Positions 26,595 to 35,788 are shown, counted from the stretch's first letter. The stretch is DNA of 52,989 nt from Clostridiales bacterium (GCA_021204175.1 JAJPZT010000019.1:1-52989), one strand, 5' to 3'. Numbers and translations: made by a program. Notes: generated from the letters alone by a model not told the origin.

Positions 26595-27121
26595 TGGAAG
26601 AGTATGTTTTAAGTCTTGTTGAAAACCCTTTGGCAGTTTTAATAGCTTTCGGGATTTTAGGGGCAGTGTGTCTTATTTTGTTTATTTGGAATATCTGCCT
26701 GACCTCAAGACAGGGTAAAATGGCCGATGAAGTAGAAGAGTTTATGGGCTCGGACTTTGCTGGGCTTAATTTGGAAAAAATGTTTGTTGACTTTATTAAG
26801 CAGAGCAGAACCGTTGACAAACAGGAACAGGAAATACTGGCAAAAATGAGTGAGGTTGAAGAAAGGCTTACCTACATAATTCAGAGAGTGGGAGTTGTCA
26901 GATACAATCCCTTTCCGGAAGTTGGCGGGGATATGTCTTTTTCAATTGCACTTTTGGACAACACCTACAGCGGCTTTGTAATTACGGGAATTTATACCCG
27001 TCAGGGCAGCTTTACATATCTTAAGCCTGTGAGAAAAGGAAAAGGAGACGAAAAAGACTCAAGATACAGACTTTCTAAGGAAGAAATGGATGCGGTTGAC
27101 AGGGCAATAGCTTCACACTAA
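26594..27121 (+). CDS. DUF4446 family membrane protein
   Basis: This is a 175-residue protein with one N-terminal membrane helix (about residues 12-35), a coiled region, and a C-terminal domain with GVVRYNPFPEVGGDMSFSIALLD, characteristic of DUF4446. The family is found next to parAB in many Clostridia but has no established function. The start codon overlaps the parB stop (TGATG), implying translational coupling and a possible membrane role in chromosome partitioning, which is inference. Confidence 0.8.
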   Translation: MEEYVLSLVENPLAVLIAFGILGAVCLILFIWNICLTSRQGKMADEVEEFMGSDFAGLNLEKMFVDFIKQSRTVDKQEQEILAKMSEVEERLTYIIQRVGVVRYNPFPEVGGDMSFSIALLDNTYSGFVITGIYTRQGSFTYLKPVRKGKGDEKDSRYRLSKEEMDAVDRAIASH

Positions 27122-27136
27122 AAAGAGAGGTGCAAC

Positions 27137-27952
27137 ATGATTAAATATTTTGTTACCGATTTAGACAGCACATTTTTAAGAGTGGATAAAAGCATTCCCG
27201 AGGAAAATATAGAAGCAATTAAAGAAGCAAGAGATGCAGACATAAACGTGATTATATCAAGCGGAAGGTCAAATATGTCTCTTGATATATTTGCAAAAAA
27301 TTTAGGGCTTGACTATGAGGGCAACTACATAATTGCCTATAACGGCTGTCGAATTTACGAAGCAAAGAGCAAAAAGGTTTTGACAGAAAATCTATTAGAT
27401 GGTGAGACAGCAAGGGCTGTTGCGGGCATAGTCTGCAAAAGAGTGCCCAATACACTGTGCTATGCTGACAGTAAGCTATATACCCAAAACATAACTCCTA
27501 TCACAAAGCGTTATGCCTTTAATTCATCCCTGATTTTAAATCAGGTTGACGACTTAAGAGACGTTATGACAGGTGATATTCAAAAAATAATTATGATAGG
27601 TGATCACAATGACCTTTATAAGGCATATGAAGAAGTTATTGAAAAGCTTGGCAAGGACATAAATGCCGAAACATACTTTTCCTCAGTAGACTTATTTGAA
27701 TTTGCGGCTAAGGGCAAAAGCAAGGGTACGGCAATAAAAGAGCTGGCTGAAATATTAGGCGAGCCGCTGTCTGCCTTCGCTGCAATAGGCGACAATGAAA
27801 ACGACATTGAAATGATAGAAGCTGCCGGCTTCGGCATAGCAGTAGCCAACGCAATAGACGGATGCAAAGAAAAAGCCGACTATGTCACAGAGCTTGACTG
27901 CGACAACGGCGGCTTTGCGGAGGGCTTAAGATATGTAATAAGGAAACGCTGA
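27137..27952 (+). CDS. Cof-type HAD hydrolase
   Basis: This 271-residue HAD-superfamily phosphatase has motif I DLDSTFLR (Ser where most have Gly), motif II SSGRS, and motif III/IV KSKGTAIKEL and GDNENDIEM. Cof-type members dephosphorylate sugar phosphates or cofactor intermediates; the substrate cannot be predicted. It starts 15 bases after the DUF4446 gene with an AGAGGTG site and is probably the last gene of the parAB transcript. Confidence 0.87.
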   Translation: MIKYFVTDLDSTFLRVDKSIPEENIEAIKEARDADINVIISSGRSNMSLDIFAKNLGLDYEGNYIIAYNGCRIYEAKSKKVLTENLLDGETARAVAGIVCKRVPNTLCYADSKLYTQNITPITKRYAFNSSLILNQVDDLRDVMTGDIQKIIMIGDHNDLYKAYEEVIEKLGKDINAETYFSSVDLFEFAAKGKSKGTAIKELAEILGEPLSAFAAIGDNENDIEMIEAAGFGIAVANAIDGCKEKADYVTELDCDNGGFAEGLRYVIRKR

Positions 27953-27969
27953 TAAGTCACCGTTTCCCA

Positions 27970-28000
27970 AAACCGGCATACCGGGGGAAGCTGCCGGTTT
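27970..28000 (+). terminator. Hairpin after the HAD gene, weak terminator
   Basis: AAACCGGCA (27970-27978) pairs with TGCCGGTTT (27992-28000). Only a short T tract follows, so it may act together with the stronger hairpin at 28086. Confidence 0.45.
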
Positions 28001-28085
28001 AATTATAAGCAAACCGAAAAATATTTTTTTCAACTCACTTATAATAATATTATTAACACTAAAGTAAAAAATATACATAAAAAAT

Positions 28086-28121
28086 AAAAACACCGAAAGA
28101 AAATTTTCTGACGGTGTTTTT
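28086..28121. terminator. Two-way terminator
   Basis: AAAAACACCG and CGGTGTTTTT form a 10-bp stem with A and T runs on both sides. It serves the rightward parAB transcript and the leftward mecA transcript. Confidence 0.85.
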
Positions 28122-28129
28122 CTATGTGT

Positions 28130-28708
28130 TTATTTCTTTTTCTTGTTCTTGTCAGCGGCTTTTTCTGCCTTTTCTCTTGCCTTGGCAGCCTGCTTTTTGG
28201 CTTTCTGTTCCTGTTTCATTTCAGCAGCGGATTTAAGACCTGCTATAGAAACTATATAAAGCCCTGCAATTTCAGCCTTGACGTTTTTCTTAATGGGAAT
28301 AGCATTGTAAACATTCTTTTCAGTAATAAGAGTTACAATCTGTGGACCGATCTTTGCCTGAACAAAATACATTTTCATCTGCTTGCCCAGCTTCGGCATC
28401 TGCTCCATAACTACCTTCGGCAAATTAACATTAGAAGGCTTGTCGTGCTTCTTGCTTATAACATAGATTGTTACCTGCTGTTTCATTTTATTGATTTGGG
28501 TCTGCTGAGTGTCATATTTGTTTGAAGCCCAGCGGCTTAAGAAAAACAGAGCCGCAATTGCAGCGACCAATACCACAACCAAAATTAAGGTTATGTCTGT
28601 TCCCGAAAGATGAAAACCGCCGCTTTTTGCCGCTTCTGTAGTAACTTCGCTTACTGTTTCCACAGCGTCGGCAAGGCTGCCGTTTAAAAAATAAAATATG
28701 TTAGTCAT
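28130..28708 (-). CDS. Hypothetical membrane protein with lysine-rich tail
   Basis: I do not recognise this 192-residue protein. It has a short N-terminal segment, one membrane helix at about residues 38-58 (TLILVVVLVAAIAALFFL), a central folded region (about 75-160), and a strongly basic C-terminal tail (AAKAREKAEKAADKNKKKK). The layout suggests a membrane anchor with a cytoplasmic tail able to bind acidic partners or lipids. It follows the mecA-like gene by 27 bases and shares its promoter. Confidence 0.7.
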   Translation of the reverse strand: MTNIFYFLNGSLADAVETVSEVTTEAAKSGGFHLSGTDITLILVVVLVAAIAALFFLSRWASNKYDTQQTQINKMKQQVTIYVISKKHDKPSNVNLPKVVMEQMPKLGKQMKMYFVQAKIGPQIVTLITEKNVYNAIPIKKNVKAEIAGLYIVSIAGLKSAAEMKQEQKAKKQAAKAREKAEKAADKNKKKK

Positions 28709-28735
28709 TCTTTTTTCTCCTTCGTTAAGTGCGTT

Positions 28736-29392
28736 TTAAAAAATATCTGAAAGTATGTTAATTGCTCTGTCTGCTATAATAACCTCGCCGTGTTCTCTTA
28801 TGTAGGCTGATGAAACTGAATTTGATATGTCTTTTCTGCCGTATTCGGAAAGGGCAGCTTCCAAATAATCCGTTTTAAGCTCATTTTCGGCTTTTCTTCG
28901 TTTAAGCAGCAGATAAAAGCTGTCTTTAAGCTTAAGAAGTGAGCTTTCACCTTCAAAGCCCGACTTAATTCTTTTAGAAGCAGATGAAGCTTCGTCCATA
29001 GAATTAAAAACAAAAACGCTGTATTTTGCGTCCTTTCGGTTTATGTGAGGAGCAGCTTCCTCTCTCAGCTCCAAAAAAGAACCCTGCCTAAATCTGCCTG
29101 TTTTCAGAGTTTCGGGCAAAAAGTCAAAACCGCTGTTTAAGGACTTGTCACTGTCAACCTTTGAAATTAAAATCATAATCCCGTCATTCATTGGCATAGC
29201 TTCTATCATAAAGGGGTTAGCTTCGGGCTTTAGATTAAAGTTTTTAACAGCCTTGTCTAACATTTCCTTAAAAAGCTGAGACGTTTTTTCGTTTTGTTGC
29301 GTTAAGTCACTTAAATTTAGGTTTCTGCTTATTAAATCGGATTTTGTGAGTATAAATTTAATTTGGGTATCGCTGATTTTTTCCATCTTCAT
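28736..29392 (-). CDS. MecA-like adaptor protein
   Basis: The N-terminus (MEKISDTQIKFILTKSDLISRNLNLSDL) and a Phe/Leu-rich domain match MecA, the adaptor that delivers substrates to ClpC-ClpP and negatively regulates competence in Bacillus. The 218-residue length fits. The C-terminal domain that contacts ClpC is present but divergent, ending ADRAINILSDIF. It has its own promoter (29416-29444) and an AAGGATG site. Its targets here are unknown. Confidence 0.75.
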   Translation of the reverse strand: MKMEKISDTQIKFILTKSDLISRNLNLSDLTQQNEKTSQLFKEMLDKAVKNFNLKPEANPFMIEAMPMNDGIMILISKVDSDKSLNSGFDFLPETLKTGRFRQGSFLELREEAAPHINRKDAKYSVFVFNSMDEASSASKRIKSGFEGESSLLKLKDSFYLLLKRRKAENELKTDYLEAALSEYGRKDISNSVSSAYIREHGEVIIADRAINILSDIF

Positions 29393-29415
29393 AAAAATTC
29401 ACATCCTTTATAAAC

Positions 29416-29444
29416 AGTATAAAGCTTTTTTGCCCGATTGTAAA
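29416..29444 (-). promoter_or_regulatory. Promoter of the mecA-like gene
   Basis: On the minus strand TTTACA (29439-29444), a 17-base spacer and TATACT (29416-29421) lie just upstream of the mecA-like gene. Confidence 0.68.
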
Positions 29445-29455
29445 GTGGTAAAACT

Positions 29456-30220
29456 TTATTGTAAGCTCTCTTTCATAACGTCCTGCATATCATAAAGCCC
29501 GGGGGCTTTGCCAGCGGAAAACTTAGCCGCCTTAACTGCGCCTACGGCAAAAACCTCTTTAGACTGTGCCGAATGGTTTATTTCAATAACTTCATTTCTT
29601 CCGGCAAACATAACCGAGTGTTCCCCTACGATAGTTCCGCCTCTCATAGCCGAAATGCCTATTTCACTGCGGTCTCTCTGTTTTCTTACAGTGCTTCTGT
29701 CATAGACATAGTCAAATTTGCTGTTCATACTTTCGTTTATGCTGTCGGCAAGCAAAATAGCCGTTCCGCTGGGTGCGTCAAGCTTAAGATTATGGTGCTT
29801 TTCCAAAATTTCAATATCAAAGCCCGCTTCGTCCAAAATAGGAGCATATTTCTTTAAAATAGAACAGATTAAGTTTATGCCTATGCTCATATTGGCGGAT
29901 CTGAAAAGAGGTATTTTAGCCGAAACTTCTTTTATAAGGGAAAGAGTATTGTCGCTTAAGCCCGTTGTGCAAATGACAGCGGCGATATTTTTCTTAACTG
30001 CATATTTAACAACGCTGTCAACAGCCGAGGCAGTGGAAAAGTCGATTATAACATCGGCGTCAACATTGCAAAGGTTAATGTCGGTAAAAGTTGGAAAAGG
30101 AGCATTGCTTTCCACAACGTCAACTCCTGCCGCAATTTCACAGTCCTTATCCTTAGAAACTATATCGCAGATAACTCTACCCATATGTCCGTTATATCCG
30201 TGCATTATAATTTTTGTCAT
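29456..30220 (-). CDS. dapB: 4-hydroxy-tetrahydrodipicolinate reductase
   Basis: DapB reduces hydroxy-tetrahydrodipicolinate with NAD(P)H in the lysine/diaminopimelate pathway. The 254-residue protein has the N-terminal dinucleotide motif GYNGHMGRVI, IDFSTASA, and the catalytic EKHHNLKLDAPSGTA. It is the last dap gene of a minus-strand operon with dapA and asd. A GNAT gene lies between it and dapA. Confidence 0.96.
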   Translation of the reverse strand: MTKIIMHGYNGHMGRVICDIVSKDKDCEIAAGVDVVESNAPFPTFTDINLCNVDADVIIDFSTASAVDSVVKYAVKKNIAAVICTTGLSDNTLSLIKEVSAKIPLFRSANMSIGINLICSILKKYAPILDEAGFDIEILEKHHNLKLDAPSGTAILLADSINESMNSKFDYVYDRSTVRKQRDRSEIGISAMRGGTIVGEHSVMFAGRNEVIEINHSAQSKEVFAVGAVKAAKFSAGKAPGLYDMQDVMKESLQ

Positions 30221-30236
30221 AAGTAATTACCTCTTT

Positions 30237-30797
30237 TTAGAAAAGCTCCGATTTAATAATGCTGTATCTTATCATAACAAGCTCCATAGGCTCGCTTTTG
30301 CCCATATATCTTTTTCTCATAACCCCGTCTTTAATCATTCCGGCTTTCATAAGAACCTTTCCGGCAGCGGGGTTTTCAGCCAGATACTGGGCTTCCACCA
30401 CATAAAAGCCTACCTTGTTAAGAAGAAAGTTTAAAACCTCTTTAAGGGCTTCTGTGGCGTAGCCGTTGTTCCACCATTTTGAACCTATGCAGAAGGCAAC
30501 CTGACACAGCTGCTGACCGGCGTTTTTGGAAACAACCTCAATGTTGCCTATAAGCTCCCCTGTTTCCTTAATTTCTATACCCCAGTTATAGCCCAATGGT
30601 CTTGAATAGCCTTCCACCCATTTGTGAATAACGGCTCTTGTCTCCTTGAGGTTTTTGTGAGCAGGCCATGACAAATAAGCGGTTGTTTTTTCGTCAGACG
30701 CCCAGTTTGAAAGCATGGCGGAGCCGTCGTCAAGGGTGATTTTTCTGAGAATAAGTCTGTCTGTTTCAAGGCGTCTCATGCCAATATCCTTCATCAT
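30237..30797 (-). CDS. GNAT acetyltransferase, RimJ/RimL type
   Basis: This 186-residue acetyl-CoA-dependent N-acetyltransferase has the RimJ/RimL start RRLETDRLILRKITLDD and the acetyl-CoA motif region WWNNGYATEALKEVLNFLL. It could modify a ribosomal protein, a small molecule or a toxin; no specific substrate is suggested. It is embedded between dapA and dapB, 41 bases after dapA with an AAAGGAGA site, so it is co-expressed with lysine synthesis genes. Lysine-related function is unproven. Confidence 0.85.
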   Translation of the reverse strand: MMKDIGMRRLETDRLILRKITLDDGSAMLSNWASDEKTTAYLSWPAHKNLKETRAVIHKWVEGYSRPLGYNWGIEIKETGELIGNIEVVSKNAGQQLCQVAFCIGSKWWNNGYATEALKEVLNFLLNKVGFYVVEAQYLAENPAAGKVLMKAGMIKDGVMRKRYMGKSEPMELVMIRYSIIKSELF

Positions 30798-30838
30798 AAA
30801 AACAATCTCCTTTCTGAGAGAAAAAGCCCTTTTCTAAA

Positions 30839-31723
30839 TTATTTAATAAGTCCGTAATTTCTCATTGCATTTTCGAGAATCTTAATGTGTTCATCTGTCA
30901 TTTCTACAAGAGGCGCTCTGTAGCCTCCGGCTTCCATACCCATCATATTAAGAGCTGCCTTAACAGGAATGGGGTTTACCTCTATAAACAGAGCTTTAAT
31001 AAGATTAATTGCTTCGAGCTGAAGCTTCTTAGCCCCTTCAATGTCTCCCGACAAAAATTTCATAACCATATCGTGTGTATTTTTGGGAGCAACATTTGAC
31101 AAAACCGAAATTACGCCCTTTCCGCCTAAAGACAAAAGGGGAAGAATTTGATCGTCATTGCCTGAGTAAATGTCCATTCTGTCACCGCAAAGCGCTGCGA
31201 TTTCGGCTACCTGACCGATATTGCCGGAAGCTTCTTTAATAGCTGCAACGTTTTCAACGTCGCAAAGCTTATATACTGTTTCGGGGTTAATGTTAAGTCC
31301 TGTTCTGCCTGCTACGCTGTACATAATTACGGGAATATTTACACTGCCTGCCATTGACTTATAATATTCCACAAGACCCTTCTGTGTGGTTTTGTTGTAA
31401 TAGGGTGTAACAATCAAAAGACCGTCTGCACCAACCTTTTCGCTTCTCTTGCAAAGCTCGCAGCCGTGCTTTGTGTCGTTTGACCCTGCCCCTGCAATTA
31501 CGGGAACTCTCTTAGCGGCAGCCTTAACAGCACACGAAATAGTGTCGATCTGCTCATCGTCTGTAAGAGTAGAAGCCTCGCCTGTTGTTCCGCAGATAAT
31601 AATAGCGTCTGTTTCGTTTTTAATCTGAAATTCAATCATTCTTTCGAGAGCGTCATAATTAACTGAACCGTCCTCTTTAAAGGGAGTAACTATTGCAACC
31701 CCTGCACCGGTAAAAAGCGACAT
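30839..31723 (-). CDS. dapA: 4-hydroxy-tetrahydrodipicolinate synthase
   Basis: DapA condenses aspartate semialdehyde with pyruvate. The 294-residue TIM-barrel enzyme has the GTTGEASTL substrate motif, the catalytic Tyr in MYSVAGRTG and the Schiff-base Lys in VAAIKEASGN. It is preceded by asd, which makes its substrate, 12 bases upstream with an AAGGAGGG site. This arrangement supplies diaminopimelate for cell wall and lysine. Confidence 0.97.
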   Translation of the reverse strand: MSLFTGAGVAIVTPFKEDGSVNYDALERMIEFQIKNETDAIIICGTTGEASTLTDDEQIDTISCAVKAAAKRVPVIAGAGSNDTKHGCELCKRSEKVGADGLLIVTPYYNKTTQKGLVEYYKSMAGSVNIPVIMYSVAGRTGLNINPETVYKLCDVENVAAIKEASGNIGQVAEIAALCGDRMDIYSGNDDQILPLLSLGGKGVISVLSNVAPKNTHDMVMKFLSGDIEGAKKLQLEAINLIKALFIEVNPIPVKAALNMMGMEAGGYRAPLVEMTDEHIKILENAMRNYGLIK

Positions 31724-31735
31724 ATAAATCCCTCC

Positions 31736-32734
31736 TTAAACCAAATCGTTTTTAATCATATATTCTGCGATTTGAACTGCATTTGAAGCAGCGCCTTTTC
31801 TGATATTGTCGGCAACAACCCAAATGTTGATACCGTTTTCAACTGAGTTGTCACGTCTTATTCTTCCTACATAAACCTCATCTGTGCCTGTTGCCTTAAT
31901 AGCAAGAGGATATTCGTCATGCATAAAATCGTTTTCGATAATAATGCCGTCGGACTGAGCAAGCGTGTCTACAACCTCTTTAACGGAAATGGGCTTTTCA
32001 AACTCAACATTAATAGATTCGCTGTGTGAGTTGAAAACGGGAACCCTTACACAGGTAGCGGTAACACGAAGATCGGGCTTATGCAAAATCTTTCTTGTTT
32101 CGTTAATCATTTTGATTTCTTCTTTTGTGTATCCGCCGGGAGTGAATACATTAATATGGGGTAAGCAGTTGTTAGCAATGGGATGCTGGAACTTCTTAGG
32201 CTCTTCGCCCTTAAGACCGTTTTTCAAATCCTCCCAGCCTGCTCTTCCTGCGCCTGAAACAGCCTGATATGTTGAATAAACAACTCTCTTAATTCCGAAA
32301 GCATCGTCAAGGGGCTTTAAAGCCACAACTGCCTGAATTGTGGAGCAGTTTGGGTTTGCAATAATGCCCTTGTTCCACTTTACGTCTTCGGGGTTTACTT
32401 CGGGAACAACAAGGGGAACCTCGGGGTCCATTCTCCAGGCGGAGGAGTTGTCGATAACTACACAGCCCTTTTCAGCAGCAATAGGTGAAAATTTTTCGCT
32501 TGTGCTTCCCCCTGCCGAGAAAAGAGCAATATCAATGCCTCTGTCGAAGCTTTCTTCCGTCAGCTCTTCAACAGTATATTCCTTGCCCTTAAATGTTATA
32601 GTGCTGCCTGCGGAACGTTTTGAAGCAAAGAACCAAATATTTTCGATTGGAAGATCCTTTTCCTCCAAAACCTTAATAAAGGTTCTGCCTACCATACCTG
32701 TAGCGCCTACAACCGCTAAATTAACCTTTTTCAT
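31736..32734 (-). CDS. asd: Aspartate-semialdehyde dehydrogenase
   Basis: Asd reduces aspartyl phosphate to the semialdehyde. The 332-residue protein has GATGMVGRTF at the N-terminus, the active-site Cys in NPNCSTIQ, and the catalytic His in RVPVFNSHSE. The ATG at 32734 follows AGAGGTG; a GTG at 32743 would overlap that site. It is the second gene of the operon, after the cytidylate-kinase-like gene and before dapA. Confidence 0.96.
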   Translation of the reverse strand: MKKVNLAVVGATGMVGRTFIKVLEEKDLPIENIWFFASKRSAGSTITFKGKEYTVEELTEESFDRGIDIALFSAGGSTSEKFSPIAAEKGCVVIDNSSAWRMDPEVPLVVPEVNPEDVKWNKGIIANPNCSTIQAVVALKPLDDAFGIKRVVYSTYQAVSGAGRAGWEDLKNGLKGEEPKKFQHPIANNCLPHINVFTPGGYTKEEIKMINETRKILHKPDLRVTATCVRVPVFNSHSESINVEFEKPISVKEVVDTLAQSDGIIIENDFMHDEYPLAIKATGTDEVYVGRIRRDNSVENGINIWVVADNIRKGAASNAVQIAEYMIKNDLV

Positions 32735-32760
32735 ATAAAACACCTCTTATATTGTATATT

Positions 32761-33417
32761 TTAGTTATGTATATTAAGCTTTTTTAAAACCATATCGCAA
32801 ATAAGGTCAGCTGTACCTTCAAGACCTAAAACGGAGCTGTCTATAATATAGTTATAGTTTTCACTTTGACCCCACTTTAAGCCACCGGTATAATATTTAA
32901 AATATGCGGCTCTTTCCTTATCCGTATCTTTAATAAGCTTTTCAGCTGCATTTTTTTCAAGCTTTTTAAGCTTATTGAGATTTTGAACCTTAAAATCGTG
33001 GTTAGCCTTTATAAAAATATGAACAGCGTCGGGATCTTTTTTTAAGGTAATATTTGAACATCTTCCCATAATTATACAGGAGCCCTCTTTGGCAATGTTC
33101 TTTATAATCTGCTTTTGAATGAGATAAAGACGTTCATTCATACTTAAAATTCCGGTATCGTCGTGTTCCGGCTTGCTGCCTGATTTTTCAAGCTTTCTGA
33201 CAAATGAAAACAAGAGAGATGTATAACGTTTTTCGTCCATTTTGTCAAAGGTTTCGGCGTCAATTCCGCTTTCCTCCGCTGCTCTGTTAAGCAGGTCTTT
33301 ATCATAAAAGGGTATACCTAACTTGGCGGAGATGAGCGAGCCGATTTTTCTGCCGCCGCTGCCGAATTCTCTGCCTATTGTAAGAATAATTTTTTTGTCT
33401 TTAAGGTCAACAGCCAT
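32761..33417 (-). CDS. Cytidylate kinase-like protein
   Basis: This 218-residue P-loop kinase has GREFGSGGRKIG, an AFGSGG-type glycine loop seen in the cytidylate-kinase-like family (AAK/Cmk2), together with IIMGRCSNITL. These proteins are separate from true CMP kinase, and their substrate is not established. The ATG at 33417 follows GAAAGGGG; the frame opens 23 codons upstream without a better start. It is the first gene of the asd-dapA-dapB transcript, behind the promoter at 33502-33530. Confidence 0.82.
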   Translation of the reverse strand: MAVDLKDKKIILTIGREFGSGGRKIGSLISAKLGIPFYDKDLLNRAAEESGIDAETFDKMDEKRYTSLLFSFVRKLEKSGSKPEHDDTGILSMNERLYLIQKQIIKNIAKEGSCIIMGRCSNITLKKDPDAVHIFIKANHDFKVQNLNKLKKLEKNAAEKLIKDTDKERAAYFKYYTGGLKWGQSENYNYIIDSSVLGLEGTADLICDMVLKKLNIHN

Positions 33418-33501
33418 AATTATAACAGCCCCTTTCAATAGTTTTTGGTTGTATGTCTGTAGATTTTTTCTTTCATAAACAGGCATATTCTCTTAACCTT
33501 T

Positions 33502-33530
33502 ATTTTAGCACAACAATCTTCTATAATCAA
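33502..33530 (-). promoter_or_regulatory. Promoter of the kinase-asd-dapA-dapB operon
   Basis: On the minus strand TTGATT (33525-33530), a 17-base spacer and TAAAAT (33502-33507). No lysine riboswitch fits in the roughly 80-base leader. Confidence 0.68.
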
Positions 33531-33556
33531 ACTATTTTTGCTTAAATTTCAAATTT

Positions 33557-35710
33557 TTATAATGTTATTGTTTTTCCGAAGTAAATAACATATTGTTTTT
33601 TTAATATTGGGGTTTTAATGACTGATCCTAAATTATAAGTACCCTTATCCAAACAGTCTTTTTCTATATAACAGCAAAAGCCTCCCCTGTCCTTTTCGCC
33701 CTTTAAACAGCTTTCGGGGTCAATATAGCTTTGAGTTTCGAAGGCATAGGCTTTGTCCTCCTGTGAAATCAAAACAAGATAGGTTTTATTAAAGCCATTT
33801 AAAAAGCCTTTTTCAAAATAAGCCTGTCCTCTTATATCCAAAACATCTCCGTCAAAAACATTATACAGCCTGCCTTTGATATTACTGCTTTTCAAAAGCT
33901 TATTTTTTTCGGAAACAAAGCTGTATGTGAGAGGTCTGTTATAGTCTGCGTCAAAGTCAAGTCTGTTTTTGGCTAAATTATTATTGTGGAAGGGGTCTTT
34001 TCCCCTTAAATTCGGGTGTCTGCTGTAAAGCAGTTCCCTTTCCTCTTCAAATCTTTTAAGCTTCTTTAAATTTTTTTCGTCATTTCCTCTGCTTAGAGAT
34101 TCATAGTGATATAAAACAGCGTCATTTCTCACAACGTTGTAATAGCCCTTTTCATAAAGCTTAAAACAAAGGTCAACGTCATTATAGGCTATTTTAAGAC
34201 CTTCGAAAAAGCCGCCGATTTCGAAAAACTTTTTTTTGTCAATACAAAGGCATGCCGCAGTGACGGCTATATAATTAAAATCAAGCCTGTTTCTTCCGAA
34301 ATCAAGAATTGCCTTATCATTCATTTGTAATAGGGCGTGGCTTGGACCTACAGGCAGATTTATAATTCCGTCGTGCTGAATTGTTGTTGAATTGGGATAG
34401 AGAAGCTTTGCCCCTACTGCTCCCGTAAGTGGCTGAGCCGCCTGACCTGTCATTCTTTCAAGCCACTTGCCGTCAATAATTTCGGTATCGTCATTTAAGA
34501 ATATAAGAAAATCCCCTTTTGAAAGCTCAGCACCCTTATTGCACATTTTTGAAAAGTTAAAATCCTCTTTTTCATAGTGATAGAATATGTTGTTTTCGGT
34601 GCAAAGCTTAGAAATTGCTTCTTTGTTTTCGTCGCTGCTGCCGTTGTCTACAACAATAATATCATAGTTTTTATATTCTGTCTTTTGAATTATGCTTAAA
34701 ATGCATCTTTTTAAAACATCGAAATTATCCTTTGAGGGTATGATTATACTGACAAGAGCATTTTCCGGAACATCATAAACAACTCTGTACTGACCTGTTC
34801 CCTGAACCTCTTCAAGCTTGCCCTTAACTCCTCTTCTTTTAAGGGCTTCCTCCTTAAGTTTGAAAGCGGCTGAAGAGGTATAGTCTTTACTGTATGACTT
34901 TGCGGCAGTTGACTCGGGTCTTTTTCTCCAGTGATAGAGCAGCTTTTGAATATGCCCGATTTTATCTGTTTTTTCGCAAAATCTCAAAACAAGGTCATAA
35001 TCCTGAGCACCTTCAAAGCCGGCTCTTAAGCCGCCGATTTCCTTTATAATGCTTCGTCTGTAGACCCCTAAATGACAGGTATACATAAGGCTTAAAAGAG
35101 TGTCGGGAGAATAGTCCGGCTTAAAATTGGGAAAGCTTCTTTTTTTGCCTTTGTTGTCAATTTTGTCCTCGTCGCTGTATATAAAATCAAGAGAAGGGTT
35201 TTCGTTTAAAAGCTTTGTTATTTCATATAAGGCATTGGGGGCTAAAATATCGTCGCAGTCCAAAAGGGCAATAAACTCCCCTTCCGCCGCTTCAATGCCC
35301 GTGTTTGTGCAGAGAAAAATGTTTCCGTTTTCGCTTCTGTAAATGACTTTAATTTTATCTTTGCCCTCATATTCCTTTAAAACCTTGGGAACGCTCTTCC
35401 ATGTTGAAGCATCGTCAGCCAAAATAAGCTCAAAATTATCATAGGTCTGATTTAATACCGACTGAATACATTCTCTCAGCTGATATTCTTCTACATTATA
35501 AACAGGCACAACAAAGGAAATAAGGGGCTTATACTTTAGCTCTGTTGTTTTTAAAGCAAATTTATCTCTTTTTAAGGCAAAGCTGTTATAGGAGCTTTCA
35601 AACATAGTTCTTTTAAGCCTGTATAAGCACATACAAAGCAAAGCCGAAAAGCCGTATCTTTCAAGGGCAGAGAAGCCCCTGTTAAAAAAAACCTTTAAAT
35701 TTTGCACCAT
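33557..35710 (-). CDS. Glycosyltransferase with two GT2 domains
   Basis: This 717-residue protein begins with a short unassigned region, followed by a first GT2 domain from about residue 63 (ISFVVPVYNVEEY, LDCDD) and a second from about residue 315 (SIIIPSKDNFDVL, VVDNGSSD, FLNDDTEI). Both carry acidic motifs expected for nucleotide-sugar binding, so both may be active. Such fused enzymes make rhamnan-like or other surface glycans. The C-terminal 130 residues are unassigned. It follows ftsZ by 78 bases and may belong to wall or capsule synthesis; the sugar is unknown. Confidence 0.85.
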   Translation of the reverse strand: MVQNLKVFFNRGFSALERYGFSALLCMCLYRLKRTMFESSYNSFALKRDKFALKTTELKYKPLISFVVPVYNVEEYQLRECIQSVLNQTYDNFELILADDASTWKSVPKVLKEYEGKDKIKVIYRSENGNIFLCTNTGIEAAEGEFIALLDCDDILAPNALYEITKLLNENPSLDFIYSDEDKIDNKGKKRSFPNFKPDYSPDTLLSLMYTCHLGVYRRSIIKEIGGLRAGFEGAQDYDLVLRFCEKTDKIGHIQKLLYHWRKRPESTAAKSYSKDYTSSAAFKLKEEALKRRGVKGKLEEVQGTGQYRVVYDVPENALVSIIIPSKDNFDVLKRCILSIIQKTEYKNYDIIVVDNGSSDENKEAISKLCTENNIFYHYEKEDFNFSKMCNKGAELSKGDFLIFLNDDTEIIDGKWLERMTGQAAQPLTGAVGAKLLYPNSTTIQHDGIINLPVGPSHALLQMNDKAILDFGRNRLDFNYIAVTAACLCIDKKKFFEIGGFFEGLKIAYNDVDLCFKLYEKGYYNVVRNDAVLYHYESLSRGNDEKNLKKLKRFEEERELLYSRHPNLRGKDPFHNNNLAKNRLDFDADYNRPLTYSFVSEKNKLLKSSNIKGRLYNVFDGDVLDIRGQAYFEKGFLNGFNKTYLVLISQEDKAYAFETQSYIDPESCLKGEKDRGGFCCYIEKDCLDKGTYNLGSVIKTPILKKQYVIYFGKTITL

Positions 35711-35736
35711 AAAAACATTTCTCCTTATATTTTTTA

Positions 35737-35760
35737 CGCCCGTAAATTATCTTACGGGCG
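35737..35760 (-). other. Hairpin between ftsZ and the glycosyltransferase
   Basis: CGCCCGTAA and TTACGGGCG form a perfect 9-bp stem with a 6-base loop. No T run follows on the minus strand, so it looks like an mRNA-stability or partial terminator structure and not a strong stop. Confidence 0.5.
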
Positions 35761-35788
35761 CAGTTAAAGTTAAAAATTTATATTTATT

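Noticed and set aside
29718..30434. 238-codon plus-strand frame opposite dapB and the GNAT gene
   Set aside because: It is an antisense shadow; dapB is unambiguous and the frame spans two genes and their gap.
33421..33556. Lysine riboswitch upstream of the asd-dapA-dapB operon
   Set aside because: The leader from the promoter at 33502 is about 80 bases, too short, with no lysine-box motifs seen.
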